Positions 46,401 through 58,367 of a stretch of DNA of 64,000 bases are shown here, one piece after another. Source of the DNA: Strobilurus pachycystidiatus (lineage: Eukaryota; Basidiomycota; Agaricomycetes; Agaricales; Physalacriaceae); contig JAHLMK010000009.1 of the NCBI GenBank assembly GCA_019915135.1, positions 496,001 to 560,000 of the forward strand, given 5' to 3'. The notes under the pieces are model-generated. The model was not told the origin of the DNA. It made no database searches and worked only from the letters and a program-made list of their open reading frames with translations. Position numbers and translations under genes: made by a program. Each line of letters begins with the position of its first letter. Positions within the stretch are counted from its first letter, which is position 1.

Positions 46401-48331
46401 CGCTCTTCTGCGTGAGGAGAACGTTCGATGGGGTGGCGATGGCCGTCCGGCTCGTCGTGGCGTACTGCTGCTGCTCGTCGATGGGGCGCTGCTTGGTCGA
46501 CCTGACGGCGGCAATTATTCTACCTTTGGGTAAACTTTGTACCCTCAGCGAGCGCCCATCGCCCTCAGATACAAGTCAACGCACCTGATCCTCGCTATCG
46601 GTCTTCGCTTTGTTTTTTTGCAATCCCCAGGACTCTGTGATCCTTTTATCGACTACTCCGAAGTACCCGAAGGCTCGCGCTGATAACTGGACGAGGGCTT
46701 GGATCTTTTTGACAATCGGGATGGTGTTCGTCGGGACGTCCTTCCACGCCTGTATGACTGTTTAGATCGACTTCCTAGGTGTCGAGGTCGTTTCGGTCTA
46801 TTTTTTCGTATGGTGGCACGTTCGCTCGCGCGTCACATCTGTTTTACGTTACCGACGAACCCACTCGCGCCCACATGGCCGCCAGATGATATCGACATCA
46901 TGGGCAGACATTCGCAGCCAAATTTTACGAGAAAATCTGGACGTGCCACGATTTGCGTCATGGACGTGACCCAACCTTCAGTGAAACAAAAGACGCCTAC
47001 ATCTGGGCCGGCCAATTCTTTTGCACCGTCGTCAAGCTAGTGTCACACCGATGGGTGTTAGAATGTGTTGTGACCGGCGGACCGCCGATGACGAGCATGT
47101 CAAGTTGCGAACAGGACGGGATAAACCACTCGAAGATTCGTAAGTAATGCATTTCCTCTTCAATCATTGTCAACTGAATCGCCGAGTAGCGCGTATCTGG
47201 TCAAATCACGTCTGTTTATCCCAGGACAACCTCGTTCGTATAAGTTCACAATACAAACAAATCTTACTGCCATAGATAAATTTAAGACCTTCGCAGTATC
47301 GAACATTGAATGGTGTTGTTTTTCTGCTGGCGGGCAGGTTGTCGCCGTTTTGGTGGGGTTACGACGAATGCACGGAACAGAAAAGCGGTTAAGGCGTCGA
47401 AGCACTCGAAGTTCTCGTCTCAGATTTTATCATTTCTCTTTCTTTTCCCCCCCTTCATCTATCCGTATTCTGAACGTCAACAGTGTACTCTTACCCTCAA
47501 AGAATCGCGATCACCTTTCCCGAAAAGCGGTGCCCCTTCCCTTCCCTATTTTGAGCACGGTATTCGACTTACTAGCCGAGGTTGCTCCCACCGCGCCTGC
47601 GTAACTTGCCAGTATCATATATAATTTTCCACAGTAGACACGTCCTACTGTCATCACTTGTGTCAGCCATTCTGGTGGGCACGTCAGTTTCGTCTCGACG
47701 TTGAGAATACTCGCTTCTACGTGAGATGATTTGAAGGTTTTTAAGGTCGATATTGGCTGTAGACAGGACCTTGAGCAGCGCGAATGCGCTGTCAGTCTTG
47801 GCGGCTCACCCAGCTACTCGCAGTTTCAAGTATCCACATCGCACTGGAAACACTAGGATATGGCACGATCTCGGCTATCATTCATATACTGGCGATGGGA
47901 AGGGAACGACTCGGAGGCGAATGAGAGTTTATCAATGCAGCCCAGTTTCATAGGCCGAAGAGGTTTATATGGTTCCTTCGTAAGTAAAGATCTAGAGGTG
48001 CTGTGTGTATGTGGGTAAATTAAAGACTCGGACATCGGTGACAGCTACATTCTCTTTCCAGAGGGGTGTCGGAGCTGTATTCGACTAAGTATACTGGTTA
48101 CGCCTGTAACTGCAATGAGATTTGTCTCCGTGAAATATTAGTGAGACAAAGACTGGAATGCCTTGGATGATCAGACTCGGGGGAGGTGTAGAAGTTGGCG
48201 GTCGATGAAAGTGGCTATGTATAGTTGTATTCGATCGTAAGGAGCTGTGTGAGATATGGCTACAGTAGATGTCAATGAGTGAGAGTATGTAGTAGCTACA
48301 GATATGTGTATGGAGATATGATAAGTATGAA
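46401..48331. other. Intergenic, no gene seen
   Basis: Open frames at 46699-47040 and 47167-47604 lack an ATG or splice context and overlap minus-strand frames. The sequence is AT-rich, with long pyrimidine tracts near 47440. Nothing recognisable. Confidence 0.4.
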
Positions 48332-49007
48332 TCAGTTATAGTAGTAACGACCGTGACGACGCTTGACGGGTGAATAAGGATGATGACGGGCCCGGGCCCG
48401 AGCCCTGGCTTTGGTAGGGGAAGGCCCATCTCCGAGCGCCATGTCCGGCAACCGCGACAGCAACGATCGTTCCTCCATTGCTCGTGGGCGCGTTGGGGGA
48501 TTGGGATCGTCCCAGCGCGAAGCGTACTTCGAGGGGGAGTGGGAGGATGAACCATAATACATGGAACGCTGATGATGGTCCACGGCCGCCTGGTGGATGT
48601 TCATCGCGCCGAGCTCGTTGGCGAGGTCTGCGAGGAAGACGTCCGCCATGCCCTCGAGCAGCTTTTGGCGGTGGTGCGTGATCTCTTGCTGTTGCTGGGG
48701 GGAGAGAGTATCGAAAACCGAGGGCTCGACGCTTGGAAGTGTGCAGTCTTCCATGTGGTTGAGATGAGCCATGTCCAGCTCGTCGTCGGTCTCCATGAAG
48801 AAGGTGGTCATCATTTCGGTGGAATATTCGCCAGCGAGGTAGTTGGATTGTGTTTGGGTCTGGTCTTGGGCCAGCTTGATTGCGAGTCGTTGATTATCAG
48901 CTAGACTGAACCGGACGTTAGTGTTCATAACCTCAAGACTGCGCGAATAGATCATGCACGTACCTGAGATCGGGCTGGTAAATGAAGGGGAAGAGTACGT
49001 GGTCCAT
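48332..49007 (-). CDS. Unrecognised small basic-tailed protein, 2 exons
   Basis: Minus-strand exons 49007-48964 and 48905-48332 give 205 residues. The acceptor TTCAG at 48906 is used because it keeps the frame from MDHVLFPFIYQPDLS into LADNQRLAIKLAQDQ. A TATA-like CTATAAAG lies about 70 bp upstream of this ATG, which argues against the longer frame that starts inside it. The middle is Met/Asp/Gln-rich with a possible helix (QQQQEITHHRQKLLEGMADVF) and a second (FLADLANELGAM). The C-terminus is Ala/Arg-repeated (KARARARARHH) and ends in RRHGRYYYN, which could bind nucleic acid; that is only a composition-based guess. Confidence 0.6.
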
Positions 49008-49790
49008 AAAAATTGAAAGGATATGCCAGATATCTTGGTGGGTGATTCTAGCGGTCGTTTGTTTGTCGGTAGACCTTTATAGAGCCCATTCGACGCCATC
49101 ATGTGATGAACGCGATGGCCCAAGTGAGCGAACAATGGGATGCCGCCACGAGGTGTAATTAAAGGGTGGCTTGAGCGTTGAGCGGCCCAAAACGGATATG
49201 AAAAGGTTTGATTGTCTCAATGTCTGGGGTAAATCCTGGGTAAATCACCGCTCGAAAGTAGCGGAAGGCGGGGTAGGAATTTCAAACTTGAAGTATGCGT
49301 CATAATATTTCGAGTGACATTCAAAGACCTGATCCGTAGTCAAGTCCAGCCAACAGCGCAGCAGTCGACAGCAGAGCAGTATTCAGTACCAGCGGACTGC
49401 TGCAGAGTCAGTGGTGCAGCAGTGCTAGCCAATTTGGGACGTTGTTGTAAGAATGAATCACAGGGCGATGGATGACTAAGCCGGTCAAACGGTCTCTTGT
49501 CCAAATGTTTTGATTAAGGCAATTCCTGATTCTCTCCTTTCCTTCCTTCCACCATGTCGTTGTAACCTTACGCGGAATATTTGTACCTGTACCTCCTTGT
49601 CTTTCTCCCCATTTCTTTCACCTTCACCACCAACTACGACGACGACGACATCAACGATGACTCCGGTGAGGACACGTAGCTTATCGACGCTGCCGACGAC
49701 GACGGCTGACCTCGCCGCTTTCGCCAGCAATCCGGCCCAGAAGACTCTTTCAGGAGCCTCCTCTCGCTGTCTGCAGCGGCAGCCAGCGCC
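49008..49790. other. Intergenic between divergent genes
   Basis: Shared promoter region of the minus-strand gene ending at 49007 and the zinc-finger gene starting at 49791. An ATG at 49657 (ATGACTCCG before a GTGAGG) could belong to an upstream exon or leader of the zinc-finger gene, but no splice joins it in frame. Confidence 0.4.
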
Positions 49791-50761
49791 ATGCCTATCC
49801 CCGTAGCCAAGACAGACTCGGCGTCTAGCGACCCGTTGCCGGATGTCGCAGGGAGCTACGGGACCAGACAGCACTCCCGCAGGCTTTCATCTGTCGGCAA
49901 GGCGCGCTCCCGACGCCTCAGCGATGCCCGCGACGCCGCCGCACGGCCCTCGTGAGTGCGCACCATATGCCCCGCCATCAATTATTGATTGCGTACAGCC
50001 CCGCGTCATTGTCGCTATCATCGCTCAGTCTCTCGTCGCCCAGTCCACCCGTCTCGACCTCGCTCACGTCCACCTCCAGCATGGATAATCCAGAGCTGGC
50101 AGGCATCTCCAACCCCGTCATCATTCCCAAGAACGGAAAGAAGCGGGGCATGGACCACAAGTGCGAGAGCTGCTCAAAGGTATATAAATTATATTTTTGG
50201 ATTTACATCTCACTTATCTCCTTCCGTAGATATACCGACATCCATCCTGCCTCATCAAGCATCGCTGGGAACACACGCCCCACTGGCGTGAGTCGTCCAA
50301 GTATGTTCTCAGCAAACACCAACAGGTTCAGCTGCTCGAGGTAAGCCGACCCGCATGGCCTCCGCACGTAATTCTGATCCATCCTCATCTCCATCTAGGC
50401 GGCAGCCATTCTCTCCCACCTCTCCCCGTCCAGCTCCTCGCTCCCAGAAGACCGTTCCCTCTGGCCGTCCTTCCTCTCGGGCGGCTCGCTTCCCAAGCAG
50501 GACAACCTTTCCGCCAGCTCCGTCCCCACTCAAGGCCCTCGCATGCACGACTATCACCTCCCAGCGAGCTCTGCTGCGACCCAGGTCCGACCCGGCCTCC
50601 TCGCTGTGCCCGTGCCTGAGCCGGTCTTTGACTCGGACGAGGACGAGGAGATGTACGACGACACCCAGTACCACGGTGGCGGATTTACCGCCCGCGGCAA
50701 GGAAGCTCGCGTCAAGGAAGAGGAAGAAGAATGGGACGGTCTCGATATGGATATGGATTAG
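49791..50761 (+). CDS. C2H2 zinc-finger protein
   Basis: Exons 49791-49951, 49999-50179, 50230-50340 and 50399-50761 give 271 residues. After a Ser/Arg-rich N-terminal third comes one C2H2 finger at about residues 109-129, formed across an intron: CESCSKIYRHPSCLIKHRWE then His (Cys-x2-Cys-x12-His-x3-His). Next is a strongly conserved-looking stretch: HWRESSKYVLSKHQQVQLLE and AAAILSHL. The C-terminus is acidic (DSDEDEEMYDD and EEEEEWDGLDMDMD), as in activation domains. It is probably a nuclear DNA-binding regulator; its targets are unknown. A first exon further upstream is possible. Confidence 0.85.
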
Positions 50762-51789
50762 CGCATCCGCCCTATCTATGTACTAACACGCAAACGGCTA
50801 CCTCGAATCGGATATACTCCATAACTCACCATCCATTATCTATTGTAAGTAACGCAACTCGGACAACGACGAGGCACGACGCATGAGTGTAAATGTATCT
50901 TGTAAATCCGTGTTTTATCTGTACGGCAATCAATCAACAATTAGCATGGACTCGGACCATCGCTCGTGCTGGACTGGTCTGGCTCGCGTGTCGGGGAGGG
51001 ACATCCGTGAGAGTGTCACCTGGCGCCTGCGGCCATTGAAACCCCAACTTATCACTCGACAGGACAGGACGAATTGTGGCGTCAGATAGGCTTGAAATTG
51101 CCAAATGAATTTTGACTTGTTATATCTAACCCAAACTTCATAGTCTTCGAATTGGGCGCGCTACCCGCCTGGTGCTCACGAGTGCCAGTGGAGGGTATGG
51201 ACTTGAATGTTCTTACATTGGGAGGGTTCCGATAAATGTTGACTTCGGCTAACAGGTCCAGCTGCAGGGAGTAGTTCGATGTCAACGCTAGCGCTGGCCG
51301 TGTCCTTGGATTCTTCCAAACACCGTACTTATGATACCTGTTGCACTGCGCAGCTAATATGGTCCCCAGGGGAATGTTTGTGGGCAAAGGACTCTTTTTG
51401 AGGAGCGCACGTCCGATCTCTGCAGAGTCGGAGTGCAGACGACTGGGAGCTTGGAGGAAATGTGTGGTTTGAAGTACGCTCGTCCCCGTCGTTGAGATTG
51501 CAGAGTTTAGGGAAGGATGCCCGGCCCTGGTAAATACACTGCGACTGCGCCGTCATCTTTCACCTCTTGTAGAACCCATATGAGGTGTAAGTAAGATATT
51601 ACTGTTGCGTGTATATACAGTACATTCTCGGAAATGGTAGGTACTGTGTTGTAGGTCAAAGTCCGAGCACTGCTCTGAGAAGGTAGAAAGATAAATTGGG
51701 CACATTCGAGAAAAGGATACCATAAATAAGGTTCCAGTCTATCTGGTCGCGCTACGACGCATTATACTTTGCGAGGGTCTGATACTTCT
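50762..51789. other. Intergenic; end of duplicated 3' flank
   Basis: No gene seen. From about 51570 the sequence matches the 3' flank of the membrane-protein gene at 16080-16288. Confidence 0.45.
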
Positions 51790-53054
51790 TCAGACAATGA
51801 GTCCATTGTCCTGCTCGGGTTTGACTCTGCCAGATTCCTCGACGGACGGAGGAGATCCGATACTGTCGACTCCGTATCCGTCGGTCTCCTGCCCTTCCGC
51901 GTCGCTGATAGTCATAGTGTGCGCGACGGACTGGAAGCGCAGCGAGGATTGCACGCCGTGAGAGCCGCCTTGGCGATTGCCAGCGCGTGAGCTGTCTCTC
52001 CACGAGTCGTTTGGACGCGTCTTTCCTGAGGCGACGCGTGCAATGATCAAGGCGGGAGCAATGCACTGATTAGCAGGAAGTGAGCATGGAGGCCAATATG
52101 CCGAAACCTAAGATGACTCACAGTGACAGCATCCAGCATTCCCGCTGCATAGTAAGACGTTTCACTGTAGTATGGTGCATAGATGTCGTGCACATACAGC
52201 GCAAGATACACAAGATGTGTGACAGAGTAAAGAAATGATGATTCCACCAGAATTTCGATAATGCCCGCGTATGTCCTGCTGCCGACGCCAGTAACACGCA
52301 CAATACGAATGATGACCAATGCAGTGCCAATGGTGTTTGTGGCGAGGGTCAGGGAGATATAGGCCATATTCCACTGGGCCACTGAAGTACTGACATCACC
52401 ACCTAGGTTAGTGAAATACTGCACTTGATATACAATGAACGAAACTGGACCAATTCCGAATGAGTGTCACATTGAGGTTTCTACGCACAGTAACACACCT
52501 GTTTCGCCAACGCAGCAGAGCACAGGGACAGCGACTATCCAGGAGTGTCCACATATAATCCAACATCGCCAAATCTACATAGAAGCGTCAAGTGAACAAC
52601 CAGCATCATAAATGATCTTACCATCACACCCTCTGCAAGAAGGACATTGATCTGGCGGAGGACTCCACCCACAATACCCAATCTCTCTTGAAGTGCACCC
52701 AAGAGATCTTCTTGTATCTCGTCTGCTCGTGTTGCGCCGTGAGCAATGTAAACAACGTCAATGAGGTCCCAGATCAAGCCACCGTGATGAGCATCCACAT
52801 CAGTATGAGAAGCGCAACATGTCCGATGCGCCCTCGGAACTCTTCCTTAGATGAACCTAGTAGTGAGGCAATATCAGTCAGTATCTGCCAAGATGAATGA
52901 TTGGGCAACACATACAATGCGTGGCAATTGTGTGGATCGTGTACAGATACACGGCTGTGTAGAAGAAGTAACAGGCAATCTCCAATATGTAAGAATGGAG
53001 ATTGTCTCGCAGAAGATGAATGACATCTGCTTCGGTGAATGCAGGGGAGGACAT
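51790..53054 (-). pseudogene. Seven-helix membrane protein gene, second copy, frameshifted
   Basis: Minus-strand exons 53054-52916, 52856-52622, 52574-52499, 52444-52122 and 52065-51790. It is the uninterrupted paralogue of the gene split by the transposon: exons 1, 3, 4 and 5 have identical lengths (139, 76, 323, 276 bp). Exon 2 lacks 7 bases relative to the split copy at about 52780 (AATCCTG present at 24096, absent here), so the frame runs into TGA right after MWMLITVA in the second helix. Elsewhere splice sites and frames are clean. It also has three extra codons in exon 2. Decay therefore looks recent. If the deletion is an assembly error this is a full 348-residue-class gene. Confidence 0.75.
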
Positions 53055-54233
53055 GGCTTGGAAGAAGTGAGTAGTAGACGAGCTCATACAGTGGTGTGCT
53101 TCATATATGCAGGGAACGGAACAACGGATGCCATCATCAACAACAACTGGTACATCTCCATGCTACAGAGAGATGACAAGCGGAAGAAGATACGCTGTAC
53201 GCCTACCGGCAATCCGTGTCTTCTCATCAATCGTGGCTAGATCAGCAAGTGGTGATGTGTATGGTTCTCATGCAATACATAGAAGGCTGAAACTCGCCTA
53301 TTTTCGACTCTAGTGAACAAAAAACGGGGTTGTGATGTTGAATGTCTCTTGATAGCACGACGAGGGAATCTCCTTCTGACGAGGAAAGCAACAAGTGATG
53401 ATCAGCATAGTGAGATATGAGCATCGAAGCAGGTACCTGGAGTGAATATGAACAGTCATTGTGACTCACCAAGGAGAGGATGGGGTCGTGATGGTCGGAT
53501 GCGAAGGCCATCTGATTAATGAAGACTCGAGAAGCGACTCCTCTATTCAAATCCACAACGTCGATGCAAACGTGCCTCCTGGCGGCTGCTATCCGAGACG
53601 ATGGCAAGGGACTACTAGATGAAACGGGGACGTTGGGCAAGGCACTACTTGCAGGTCACACCAGAGGAAGCCATACAAGTAGAACACGCCACCATCTCGG
53701 CATCAGAGGTTTTGTTGCTGTGCGCTTCCGACTTCCGATGGTCATTGATTAGGCTTTTTTATGTTCGACGTACAATACTGGCATATGACCCTTACATCTA
53801 CTTTTTGTTGTCCATCTTGCGGACCCCCTACTGCCTGCACAACACGTTGCCGTTGCTCTCCCACGGTATGCTTGCCTTCCTTTGAGTCAGACGCCTCATG
53901 AGTCCGCGACGAAATGCTCCTAATACGCGAGTGGACTGATGTCAAATATTGATCTCAATCACCCCGTTCTTGACATTATGCTGGAATGCTCCGGCAATCA
54001 GAATTGATCAAGCATTGTCGATTAACTTCTACCCTTCCGGGCCGCATATGAGCTGCTGTACGCAACGAGGTTCGAGTGTTTGACAGGAACTGCAAGCTCA
54101 GTATCTGAGCCAGTGACACTAAATGCCAATTGGCAACCATGTGAGGATACAGCGTGACTGGTATAATCTAATATTGGGCGTCTGGGACTGGGTAGTCAAG
54201 GGCGCGAATGCCGCCAAAATGAAAACGAATGCT
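53055..54233. other. Intergenic; 5' flank of the second membrane-protein copy
   Basis: To about 53540 it resembles 24371-24740. The remainder to 54233 shows no gene. Confidence 0.45.
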
Positions 54234-55811
54234 TCAAGGCAAGCGGTGGAAATCAGAGAATTGCATGCATCGAGCGATGCCCATCCTGCAAAGATTGTCG
54301 AACTGATCTTTGACCTCATCCACGGAGCACTTGACCTCTCCCGCCAACGTGATCTGCTTCAACTCGGCGGTACCATCCGTACCCGCGCGTCGGCGCGCTA
54401 TTGTTGACATCAGTTCCGGCACGATGACGATCTCGCGCCTTCCAACGAATGTCAGGGTTTCCAGCAACGGCAGAGTGGTGTCGAGTGCTTCGCATGTATT
54501 CCTGACGGCAGTCTCGTCTTTCGGAGTATTGATCTGGATCGTCAGGTTGCGAACGTTAGGTGCCGATGTCAGAAGTGACGTGAACCGGTTAACTTCGACC
54601 ATATAGCCCATAATCGAGAGGGTCCTGATGGCGGGTCCGACGTTGGATGGCAGGGAGCACATGCTGTCTTCACCTAGGCACAATGTTTGAAGGCGAGGAA
54701 AGTTTGTCAACTTTAGTGCGTTCACGACCTTGGCTTCCGAGGCGGCCCCCGAAATCTGGAGACTCGAGAGAGAAGCGTGTGTGATTATGGAAGGGGGCGG
54801 GCTCGAGTTATCACGCAACCAACCAAACGACGCTGAGCGGAGCATCGGAGCTAACTCGAGAGTGCGACGAAAGCTGGCCATCCCAAATGTGTTATGATTG
54901 TCGCCGCATGCATGGAAAGCCTCGAGTTGATGCCACGGAAACAGGAACTCATTGAATACCAGCTTCGGGCGGTTATAGGAAATAGAACGCAGTCGAGGTG
55001 CATTCAAGAAGATCGTCATCATCTCAATCGGAGCATGGAAAGGACTATAGTTTACTCCAATTCGAGCAGATTCTAGCAGGGTGAACGGGGAGGAGCTCGC
55101 ATCGAGAAGGGAATACGTGGCCGACGGGAGCAACATGTCGCACATGCGCCACCGTGGTATAGTCCGAACAAGTATGGAGAGGATCTGATCGCCGTACATG
55201 GTGTTTGCGTAAAGAGAGATGGAGAGAGGGAGATTGTAGGACCGGGATAGGTATATTACAAGGAGTTGTGACGCTGGAAGGTTTTTCGGCTCCCACGATC
55301 TGCTTTCGAAAATAAGTGCGAGATCGGTCCATAAGTGGGGTGTGGAAATCGCTACGCGTCTCCAAAACGAAGACACGTGCGATAGGACCCAGGGAGGACG
55401 ACACATCGCAAGCGAATCCTCCAAGCTATCATAATGACTGAACCTACGGTTGATGTCTAATGGCCCCGACAAGGATAGGAGGCACGAGAATATCTCTCCC
55501 AAGATCTCGAATGGGAAGTCGCGAAGAGGGTGTAAGACTATCGTCGTTTGAGATATCCATTCATCCACCGCACGCTGCTCAGCAAGGACAGGATCGTGGT
55601 CGCGACCTTCGCTGATTGCAGTAGAGAGTTCCTGGGCGTATGCCATACCGCGGGCCCTTAAATCGCAGAGCTCAGTGCGCTCCGCATCGTCGGGTGCATC
55701 GTTTGACTTGAGTAGCGCGTCGATACGCGCTCGCTGAGATGCGGATGGACGCAGTTTCTTGAGCGCAGGGGCGGAAGAGACGCTGCTCATTGTCTGACAA
55801 TGAAGCTCCAT
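54234..55811 (-). CDS. F-box protein
   Basis: Single-exon gene of 525 codons; the start may be the internal Met at residue 8 (MSSVSSAP). An N-terminal helical region (RARIDALLKSNDAPDDAERT) precedes an F-box at about residues 96-140: LHPLRDFPFEILGEIFSCLL, then WVLSHVSSFWRRVAISTPHLW. The rest shows irregular leucine-rich repeats (LRSISYNRPKLVF, LQTLCLGEDSMC, VRNLTIQINTP). F-box proteins are substrate receptors of SCF ubiquitin ligases, and this layout is very common in Agaricomycetes, where the family is expanded. The substrate is unknown. No intron or stop interrupts it. Confidence 0.92.
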   Translation of the reverse strand: MELHCQTMSSVSSAPALKKLRPSASQRARIDALLKSNDAPDDAERTELCDLRARGMAYAQELSTAISEGRDHDPVLAEQRAVDEWISQTTIVLHPLRDFPFEILGEIFSCLLSLSGPLDINRRFSHYDSLEDSLAMCRPPWVLSHVSSFWRRVAISTPHLWTDLALIFESRSWEPKNLPASQLLVIYLSRSYNLPLSISLYANTMYGDQILSILVRTIPRWRMCDMLLPSATYSLLDASSSPFTLLESARIGVNYSPFHAPIEMMTIFLNAPRLRSISYNRPKLVFNEFLFPWHQLEAFHACGDNHNTFGMASFRRTLELAPMLRSASFGWLRDNSSPPPSIITHASLSSLQISGAASEAKVVNALKLTNFPRLQTLCLGEDSMCSLPSNVGPAIRTLSIMGYMVEVNRFTSLLTSAPNVRNLTIQINTPKDETAVRNTCEALDTTLPLLETLTFVGRREIVIVPELMSTIARRRAGTDGTAELKQITLAGEVKCSVDEVKDQFDNLCRMGIARCMQFSDFHRLP

Positions 55812-56094
55812 CGTCAGTATACTACGAAATACTGGGCGTGCTTACGGTGCCAAATTGCGTCAATGAAGGACGAGAGAAAAAGGTTTTAACCACGTGTGCA
55901 AGTCCAGGGACCAAGACCGATCGCGATTTGTCATGATCATCATAGCGGCATTATCAACTTGAACTTACCCGGTATGAAGTTTGCCTCGCTGCCAAGGACC
56001 TGGACGAACCGCTGATTGCATGACTTTAAATCTGCGCTGACACTTCCTGTTTCAGGGATGGTGTAACTGAGCAGCTGCCAGGAGATCATCAGAC

Positions 56095-56365
56095 GTGTCC
56101 CAGTTTCATTCTAATTTGCCAGAACATGACTCGGACCTGTGCTTCCTGCCCAACAAATTGCGCCCATCCGCACTACAGCGAACTTGTATCGACGCGCTTT
56201 TCAAGTCCAATGATGGGCCAGACGATGTAGAGCGCACTGAATTACTCGACCTGAAGGCACGGGGTCGGGGGCATGACCTACACATGGGAACTCGCATCCG
56301 CAATCACTGAAAGTCAGGCTCATTCCGACTATCTCCACGCTGAGAAGCGTGCGGTGAACAAATAG
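56095..56365 (+). pseudogene. Relic of an F-box gene 5' end
   Basis: Frame from 56095 reads NKLRPSALQRTCIDALFKSN and DVERTELLDLKARG, clearly related to KKLRPSASQRARIDALLKSN in the F-box gene at 54234-55811. After about 56270 the match continues in another frame (ITESQAHSDYLHAEKRAVNK) and ends at TAG at 56363-56365, before the F-box itself. It is therefore a frameshifted, truncated copy, placed head to head with the intact gene. Confidence 0.7.
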
Positions 56366-58367
56366 ATACACCAAGTGACGGCAATCTTGCACCTGGCTTA
56401 GACTTCCCAAGACTTGCCTCGAGCTCACCAACACCTCGAAAGTGTTTCCCGGGGTGGATCTTCTTCGACGCTCGATTCCACTGCGAGCTTTATACATATG
56501 TTAAGCTATAGTTCTCTGCCGGTGAGTGAGATCTTGCCTCAGCTTAGCTGTTTGATGATTCTTAGAAGGGAGTCGTGGCGCTATCGAGTTATTCACAGCT
56601 ATCACAGAGTTCACGTCGGTTTACTTTGCAATTTTCCTGCGTCAATCAGAGAAAGTCAAGCAAGTAGTGGCATCCGAGTTGTTCTGACAAGTATCAACAT
56701 CGATGTCACGAATTCGAAGAACGCGGACTTGTGTTCAGGCAGGCTAGTACGTATCCTTCAGATTTGACGCGCTCAGCTTGAACTCCATAGTCGGTAGAGG
56801 GTCTCCTTGTCGTCAATGGCGTCTACGTTAAGAAGTCACATAGACAATTTTTATCATGGCCCCGAATTTGGGAACAGCGCACAGCATGATGTACGCAGCC
56901 TGAGAGGACGTGGACCTCAGGAACGACAGTGTGCAAATTGATATCGGTATCCGCTACATCACACACTGTTCTGTCACAACAATGAGGTACTACGACAACG
57001 CCTGTACGAAGAGATTAGTATCGCAAGTACCAAACCATAACATGACTGGCACAGGAAGCGTGGACGGACGAAGGACGCCCTAAGCCAACATACTAATTAT
57101 TTCCACCTGAACCTGAAGAAGAAAACTCACAAGTCCACGGAGATCTCCAATCCGGTCACTTAGTCTCAAGAAGTTAGCATATATAGTATGGAGAGAACGG
57201 CCCGGAATTATATACCCAAGAGAGACGAGATAGGATGGCAAGAAGGCCCGAGGTCGTCAATTTATGCGCCACTCATCAATCCTGCCTGATGAAGAGATTG
57301 AGACTCTCGTCGAGCGCGTCCACCAGTTGGCTCCTTGGTAAGTACGTCTCCTGACACCTCTTCTCGATCATTATGCTTACCTGGTGTAACTGGACCGAAG
57401 GTTTGAGAGTTCTTGTCACATTGGCAAATTTCGAACACAGTCGAGTCCAAGATATTGATTCGCAGGTACGAGTCCAGCCTGTTGTATGTAGCACAATCAG
57501 AGGGAATCTCGTTCAATTCCCCGCGTCTACAGGACAAAATAGAAGACCCGATCATTCCAGTCATAATCAGATAGTAGCGTGTAATTCGTAGGCCACCCTT
57601 CCCTCTACAAGGACAGGGAGGTGCATTCCTTTGATGAAGCAGCTGGCGCAAAGCAAAGCTCTGGAACATATAGACCTGATGAAGTGTCCGACGCGTCCAA
57701 GTCCGTCAGCCACTGTGGCGCAAGATATGCCCACCTCCTCAACGCGAACAGAAAGCGCTTCCTGGCGTTTGCGCGGTTTTTGCTGATTCCTTATCATTAA
57801 TCGTAGATGATGGCCGCCAGGGTCTTACGCTACACAGAGGCCGATCGGACAACAAAGTTTCCATCCTCCCCACTTCCCCGAATCTGGCAATCGCAGAGCC
57901 CGAGCCGCTTTCGATCGTCAGGATATTGAAGAACGCGGGTGCGGGAAACATCGCAGGAAAGACAATTGGCCGAAAGAGGAAACCCAGATCGTGCAGAAGG
58001 ATCCGACCACTCCCATCCAAGCCTACAACCCCGTTGTGTACCAGGTGGCCGTGAGAAGGCTATTGAAGCATACACACTACAGACGACGAGGGCAGGATAG
58101 CTGAGAGAGAGCCAGGTGCGTTGACCAGCCTCTAGAAGCGAGGTCGAGGGGACTCAAAGCGCATACTGGCAGAAATTGGGCGATAACAAGGAAAATCACT
58201 GCCAACAGACTAGCCGCCAAGCCACCCGTTCAAGAGCGGCAACCATACGCCACATCCAGGAAACCAGGATAACATCATCGAGAACGCCGTCGTCGCATTT
58301 CTGCCAGCAACCCCAGGAGGAAGAAATTGGTCTCGCCACGACAACGCCCAGAAAAAACCTATCCACC
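56366..58367. other. No firm gene
   Basis: A possible first exon at 57262-57338 (MRHSSILPDEEIETLVERVH, then a GTAAGT donor) has no partner I could join. Both strands are open at about 57739-58075, including a plus-strand reading with LAIAEPEPLSIVRILKNAG, but no start or splice sites settle it. Confidence 0.35.

Noticed and set aside
47167..47604. 145-codon plus-strand frame
   Set aside because: Begins at TTG, not ATG; pyrimidine-rich low-complexity translation; no splice logic.
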